A DNA stretch of 6,091 bases from CAZDML01 sp964506645 (GTDB taxonomy: Bacteria > Elusimicrobiota > Elusimicrobia > 2-01-FULL-59-12). The first letter of the stretch is position 1, and the number at the start of each line of letters is the position of its first letter. Both the position numbers and the translations under genes were made by a program. The stretch lies in the NCBI GenBank assembly GCA_964506645.1, contig CAZDML010000122.1, positions 1-6,091 of the forward strand, written 5' to 3'. The notes under the pieces were generated by a model. The model was not told where the DNA came from. It searched no databases and worked only from the letters and a program-made list of their open reading frames with translations. Of the stretch, positions 4,501 to 6,091 are shown one piece after another.

Positions 4501-6091
4501 ATCAAGATCCCGAAGATTTCCGTTCATCGATGGGGGAGAGTCCCCATTTTTCAAGACGAAGCCTATGCCTTGAAGCCGTCTCTTTTGGAGCGTTTGCTCG
4601 CACTGCCGTTTGCTTTTCATATTATTCGACTTTTGAAAAAGATGCCATTGCTCCGCCGTGCCGCTTATTTTGTGTTAAAGAAAAGCACGCAGCCTCCGAA
4701 TCTAACGTTGGAAGAGCTCGCCGATTTGCAACATCGCTTTGTGCCAGAAATACTGCCATTCGAAGTAGTTCCTCATTTTGAAGGGAAAATATCAAAGAGC
4801 CGAACGTATCGGGGTCCCGTAATACAACAAGAATTTTTACAGAAATCACTTATGGAACTTTTGGGGGAAGGGATTAGAATGGGTGATCTTGAGAGATGCA
4901 AGTTCTGGATTCATCGGGCCATTGAGTTGCACTGCAACCTCTGGCGTTCAGGATTGTGTAATTTAGATCCTTTTAACCTGCTCGCCGATCTTGGTCTTGC
5001 TCGGGATGCTTTTGTCTTGTCAGACGTCGCAGACCTGACAACGGATTTTTATGACGCGATGCGAAGCACTCGGCACCTTTTTTCTCAGCCCGCCTTCCGA
5101 TTGACACTTCTCGCACTTCAAAAGATGAGGCCTGCATTAGCAAAGTATTTTGAAGATACGGCCCGAAGTTATTGGACAGTCGATAATTTACAGCGCATGT
5201 GGGCTGCAGGTCTTGTAGAGAAAGCGTTTCATGTCAGCAGTCTTCCGGGGGAGCGAGTCGCTATTGAAAGCATGCAGAATATGGTTGTCCCAGGATCAGG
5301 GTCGGTGTTGTTTATTATGAACGCGGGCGTGGGAAATCGAATCAGCATCTTATCCGAACTCTATGGCTCCAAAGGGGGGATACCCTTTTTCGGGAAGACA
5401 CTCGCTGCGAGAAGTGCAGAAGGTGTCCAGTCTGTGTTCCGTATTTTGCCCATGGGTGATTGGTTTTTGGTTGCTCCTGCCGATAGCTTGTTTGGAAAGC
5501 TTGAATATGATTTAGAGCGCTATCGTCGTCAAATCAGCCCTCAGGCGCAATTTGTAACGTTTGGTTTACAGGGGCAGGCCACGCAGCGTGATCCCGCGCT
5601 CCCTGGAATTTGGGCGGCACGCCGTTCGGCCTTGGCACGTTTGGAGCGAGAGACACGGTATATCGTCGAGCAAATCTTGGGACGTCCTTTTGGTATTGCA
5701 GATACATTCGCGTTTCTTATACGCCCAGCTCTCTTGACGCGATCCCAGTGGCATCTCGCCTCTGGATCAGAAAAGGCGTCGCCAGAGCAGTGGGATGCAA
5801 TTTATGATTATGTACGTCAAATTCGACCCACTTTGCCGATGGAAATGGTTGCTTCTGTTACGCCGAATATCAATATTAATTCGCCGGCGGATCTTTATGA
5901 TGCGTATCGACGTACGCTCATACGAGGAGGAAAAGGTCAGCGGTGGCGTGATGAGCTGAATCTTACTTTGTCGAATCAAACAGAAGCCACGCAGCATGTT
6001 ATTCTCTCACAGCATTCTGTATTTAGGGCATTTAATATTGGCACAAGTCCAAAAGTCCAATTTGAAGTGGAGCCTGGGGTTGTTCTTGATC
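1576..6091 (+). CDS. Very large multidomain glycan-synthesis protein (membrane anchor, two GT-A domains, kinase-like domain, nucleotidyltransferase), 3' end outside window
   Basis: Frame 1 is open from ATG 1576 to the window end, 1505 codons with no stop. ATG 1576 is the first in-frame ATG after the in-frame TAG at 1519-1521; the next is at 1858. No Shine-Dalgarno sequence precedes it (AACGAATTGCGCT), so the start is likely but not certain. Domain order by residue: hydrophobic N-terminus ~20-134; charged helical region ~150-247; GT2-like GT-A domain ~248-515 with VNDGD (309-313) and DLD (389-391); helical linker 517-675; second GT-A-like domain ~680-916 lacking DxD; kinase-like region ~956-1160; nucleotidyltransferase ~1240-1446. 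Likely role: synthesis and transfer of an activated sugar at the inner face of the membrane. Each domain type is usually a separate protein of 250-400 residues, so the fusion is the striking point. I do not recognise the whole protein and give no gene symbol. Existence of the gene is near certain; the integrated function is inference. Confidence 0.93.
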   Translation, partial: MTISLPPFKSYLWPRFQSCLGFVLALSLCLDPVSASGIQSSLKSPVGLPQVLSLECIRQNAIPAVARFSGNQVIDEAPVLLRSISRRIKFQKRPMVALSLTPPFMLFALNGTYMDLGVHITLIGIAVGAVLMLMREWYVRKGVVLFGRKTQASSLSPDAETVRQKIEELIRKSTYKKHKAGISFQPTGRQRMNFIANESAMLLGSLPSVESRLACVNEILSQPLNRYLPEAIEILKSYRAILQIKDRAQISVVVGAYWGQISLRPPLEDPSLPHVHPNPLGEDTLRMQIQQLNRVIGLNPRLSWNLIYVNDGDDRRTDDASYSETTSQLAIAILRAHDPQLLATGKVRVYEFSSDMKRVLKSVQGGAITYGIRKAIDGGADVVVYTNQDLDIHLGFMGNLIEPLLDNRADVALGSARIKGGMIKDFSPIRMHFSTFQNIYIRWALHFPPICDTNNAFKAITRSAAERILPVSQDTAFDLDFDYHFSFPNNIIGRALACGLRILEVPVVKYWSGWLCAARWYHAFGMIGGVWKQRKYLIRWRQRPDPENPMRRWVVSEEVLHDDITRVRIDRQDEKRTLEDIGLQGAQARLEMRIDSSIPLPTAVREMATMLGSQLLSRFSPQERLILWRKVLSAALKREDKDRMLIALKEFLFTPARLDPEARVLLNSFIAVAEIKSPIKVTTVAVLYRDEDHAHGEYLRMRVEQLRDLYGINPRVDWRLIIVHEPGHEGLSTKAWDDVFAELSTDPDFYRLSWLRLSPADVERHSARFALGVVRGMRQAVSQGSDFVIYSHVKPAIDLSQEGNLLQSLMQPTPTVAIGSRRHRLSTLRRGFKRRLGSFVYHIYFSFWHPEMAGIEDTQCPFKGFRRDTLENILPIRDDSSSDPTFDYWPSFDPNLLGRSSVAGVRLDEVPVVFHWNVREPSRWREAIKMLFRLPIQRADIYHFAQTVGATESGRVMPFIGDGKHFLVYKYGNKVIKIPKISVHRWGRVPIFQDEAYALKPSLLERLLALPFAFHIIRLLKKMPLLRRAAYFVLKKSTQPPNLTLEELADLQHRFVPEILPFEVVPHFEGKISKSRTYRGPVIQQEFLQKSLMELLGEGIRMGDLERCKFWIHRAIELHCNLWRSGLCNLDPFNLLADLGLARDAFVLSDVADLTTDFYDAMRSTRHLFSQPAFRLTLLALQKMRPALAKYFEDTARSYWTVDNLQRMWAAGLVEKAFHVSSLPGERVAIESMQNMVVPGSGSVLFIMNAGVGNRISILSELYGSKGGIPFFGKTLAARSAEGVQSVFRILPMGDWFLVAPADSLFGKLEYDLERYRRQISPQAQFVTFGLQGQATQRDPALPGIWAARRSALARLERETRYIVEQILGRPFGIADTFAFLIRPALLTRSQWHLASGSEKASPEQWDAIYDYVRQIRPTLPMEMVASVTPNININSPADLYDAYRRTLIRGGKGQRWRDELNLTLSNQTEATQHVILSQHSVFRAFNIGTSPKVQFEVEPGVVLD
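1621..1977 (+). other. N-terminal membrane-anchoring region (residues 16-134)
   Basis: A short hydrophobic segment at residues 20-30 (LGFVLALSLCL) follows K9 and R15 and is followed by VSASG, resembling a signal peptide or anchor. Two further hydrophobic stretches, about 96-110 and 117-134 (GVHITLIGIAVGAVLMLM), are separated only by a short NGTYMD turn. They are flanked on both outer sides by positive residues (RRIKFQKRP before, REWYVRKG after). By the positive-inside rule this reads as a hairpin with both ends in the cytoplasm, which would keep the catalytic domains on the side where nucleotide sugars and ATP are found. Whether the first segment is cleaved, inserted or neither cannot be decided by eye. 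Confidence 0.55.
2317..3120 (+). other. Domain: GT2-type GT-A glycosyltransferase, polyprenyl-phosphate-sugar-synthase-like (residues ~248-515)
   Basis: The first strand ISVVVGAYWG (250-259) is followed by WNLIYVNDGDDR (304-315), matching the VDDGS nucleotide-binding strand of family 2 glycosyltransferases. GIRKAIDGGADVVVYTNQDLD (371-391) matches the region that ends in the metal-binding DxD, here D389 and D391. Next come ADVALGSARIKGG (409-421), like the GSR..GG element of dolichyl/undecaprenyl-phosphate sugar synthases, then DTNNAFKAITR (452-462), like the family's DTQCGFK element, then FDLDFDYHF (477-485) and ILEVPVVKYW (502-511), like the closing EVPV segment. All expected motifs are present in order, so it is probably active. 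Donor and acceptor cannot be told from sequence. Relatives move a sugar from an NDP donor to polyprenyl phosphate. Confidence 0.75.
2428..3108 (+). repeat. Intragenic domain duplication, copy 1 (residues 285-511)
   Basis: This stretch is related at protein level to residues 699-916. Residues 285-304 and 699-718 share 10 of 20 positions by hand alignment (LRM...QL....G.NPR..W, offset 414). From residue 371 on, the offset is a constant 405: GIRKA with GMRQA, ALGS with AIGS, D452-T with D857-T, F457-K with F862-K, EVPVV 504 with EVPVV 909. A gap of nine residues between 304 and 371 accounts for the change of offset. The DNA copies are not alike by eye, so the duplication is old. Confidence 0.75.
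3124..3600 (+). other. Inter-domain helical linker (residues 517-675)
   Basis: About 160 residues between the two GT-A-like domains, with no motif I recognise. It opens with a basic, aromatic stretch (RWYHAFGMIGGVWKQRKYLIRWRQRP, which may extend the GT domain as an amphipathic membrane-contact helix), continues with a charged segment (~555-590) and ends in predicted amphipathic helices (~605-675, for example ERLILWRKVLSAALKRED). It is still fully open in frame and shows no internal start with a good ribosome binding site, which supports a true fusion rather than two adjacent genes. Confidence 0.5.
3613..4323 (+). other. Domain: second GT-A-like domain without DxD (residues ~680-916), possible pseudo-glycosyltransferase
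   Basis: The fold is recognised from KVTTVAVLYRDED (680-692), INPRVDWRLIIVHEPG (712-727), GMRQAVSQGSDFVIYS (776-791), VAIGSRR (816-822), IEDTQCPFKGFRRDTL (855-870) and LDEVPVVFHW (907-916). The DTQCPFK element is closer to the family consensus than the one in the first copy. The catalytic positions are not kept: the VNDGD strand is VHEPG, and by the constant 405-residue offset D389 and D391 of copy 1 fall on K794 and A796. The acidic positions in FDLDFDY are also replaced (FDYWPSF). I infer loss of metal-dependent transfer, perhaps leaving a binding, structural or regulatory role. D798 lies two residues beyond and might substitute, so inactivity is not proven. Confidence 0.65.
3670..4323 (+). 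repeat. Intragenic domain duplication, copy 2 (residues 699-916)
   Basis: Partner of residues 285-511. It shares the LRM..(5)..G.NPR..W block, the G.R.A....G.D.V.Y block, the GS motif, the DT...FK..R block and EVPVV.(2).W, all in the same order with one nine-residue length difference. Divergence is concentrated at the active-site positions, which is what relaxed catalytic constraint after duplication would give. Confidence 0.75.
4441..5055 (+). other. Domain: probable kinase-like fold (residues ~956-1160)
   Basis: IGDGKHFLVYKYGNKVIKI (960-978) looks like the glycine-rich loop and paired strands that begin a kinase N-lobe, with K977 a candidate nucleotide-binding lysine. After helical sequence, GPVIQQEFL (1080-1088) resembles a hinge strand. 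IELHCNLWRSGLCNLDPFNLL (1116-1136) resembles helix E and a catalytic loop, and FVLSDVADLTTD (1146-1157) resembles the DFG metal-binding strand with D1150. The arrangement recalls atypical kinases of the YrbL/aminoglycoside-phosphotransferase type more than Ser/Thr kinases. In the catalytic loop, N1129 sits where the Asp would be if N1134 is the metal-binding Asn; D1131 is two residues away. The domain may be a sugar or small-molecule kinase or a pseudokinase. This assignment is by pattern only. Confidence 0.45.
5293..5913 (+). other. Domain: sugar-1-phosphate nucleotidyltransferase-like (residues ~1240-1446)
   Basis: LFIMNAGVGNR (1245-1255) matches the strand plus GxGxxR loop that binds NTP in nucleotidyltransferases. 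SKGGIPFFGKTL (1265-1276) has K1266 where the family has the conserved lysine before its P..G.P segment. DWFLVAPADSLF (1295-1306) matches the strand ending in a metal-binding Asp (D1303). GIADTFAFLIRP (1373-1384) is like the NTF.F strand of mannose/glucose-1-phosphate members, and TPNININSPADLYDAYR (1429-1445) closely matches the NINTPEDL ending common in this superfamily. Known members join NTP and sugar-1-phosphate to give NDP-sugar plus pyrophosphate. The GxG loop is atypical (NAGVGNR rather than AGG.GTR), so substrate is unknown. Confidence 0.6.
5995..6091 (+). other. Start of a possible left-handed beta-helix or beta-rich domain, cut by window end
   Basis: Residues 1474-1505 follow the nucleotidyltransferase region and include FNIGTSPKVQFEVEPGVVLD. 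The short beta-strand rhythm with IG and EPGV elements is like the opening turns of the hexapeptide beta-helix that follows the nucleotidyltransferase domain in GlmU-type proteins. Only about 30 residues are visible, so this is a hint only. Confidence 0.25.

Noticed and set aside
4375..5997. Minus-strand frames inside the long gene (4375-4620, 4622-4849, 5566-5754, 5767-5997, also 1816-2028 and 3577-3759)
   Set aside because: All are short, have no domain motif and overlap the strong plus-strand frame.
1576..6091. Several adjacent genes accidentally fused by sequencing error or stop-codon reassignment
   Set aside because: No stop and no frame change is needed anywhere, linkers are also open, Trp is encoded by TGG and no in-frame TGA occurs, and there are no internal ribosome sites at domain borders. 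Assembly error cannot be fully excluded without reads.

Overview
The window looks like bacterial chromosome from an uncultured lineage. It holds the 3' end of a housekeeping DNA-repair gene (uvrA), a short intergenic region with a probable intrinsic terminator, and the first 4.5 kb of one very long reading frame that runs off the right edge. Nothing in it fixes the taxon. Very long fused carbohydrate-enzyme proteins and a start without a Shine-Dalgarno sequence would fit candidate phyla such as Omnitrophota or related PVC lineages, but this is a guess from architecture, not a match I could test.

Layout. Positions 1-1457 (+) encode the C-terminal half of UvrA: end of the first ATPase, then the second ATPase with its zinc finger. 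Positions 1458-1575 are non-coding, with a hairpin bounded by an A-run and a T-run (1468-1512) and a weak promoter-like stretch. From the ATG at 1576 to the last base (6091), frame 1 is open for 1505 codons with no stop. I read the protein as an N-terminal hydrophobic region (residues ~20-134), a GT2/GT-A glycosyltransferase domain of the polyprenyl-phosphate-sugar-synthase type (~248-515), a helical linker, a second GT-A-like domain (~680-916) that is a divergent copy of the first but has lost the DxD motif, a probable kinase-like fold (~956-1160), and a nucleotidyltransferase domain of the sugar-1-phosphate type (~1240-1446). A possible beta-helix begins where the window ends.

How the parts may work together (inference). 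A domain that makes an NDP-sugar, a domain that could phosphorylate a sugar or other small molecule, and a GT-A domain that transfers sugar, all on one membrane-tethered chain, would form a covalent assembly line for a cell-surface glycan or lipid-linked sugar. The DxD-less GT copy may be structural or regulatory. This fused protein is the unusual item in the window. uvrA appears unrelated in function and is separated from it by the terminator.
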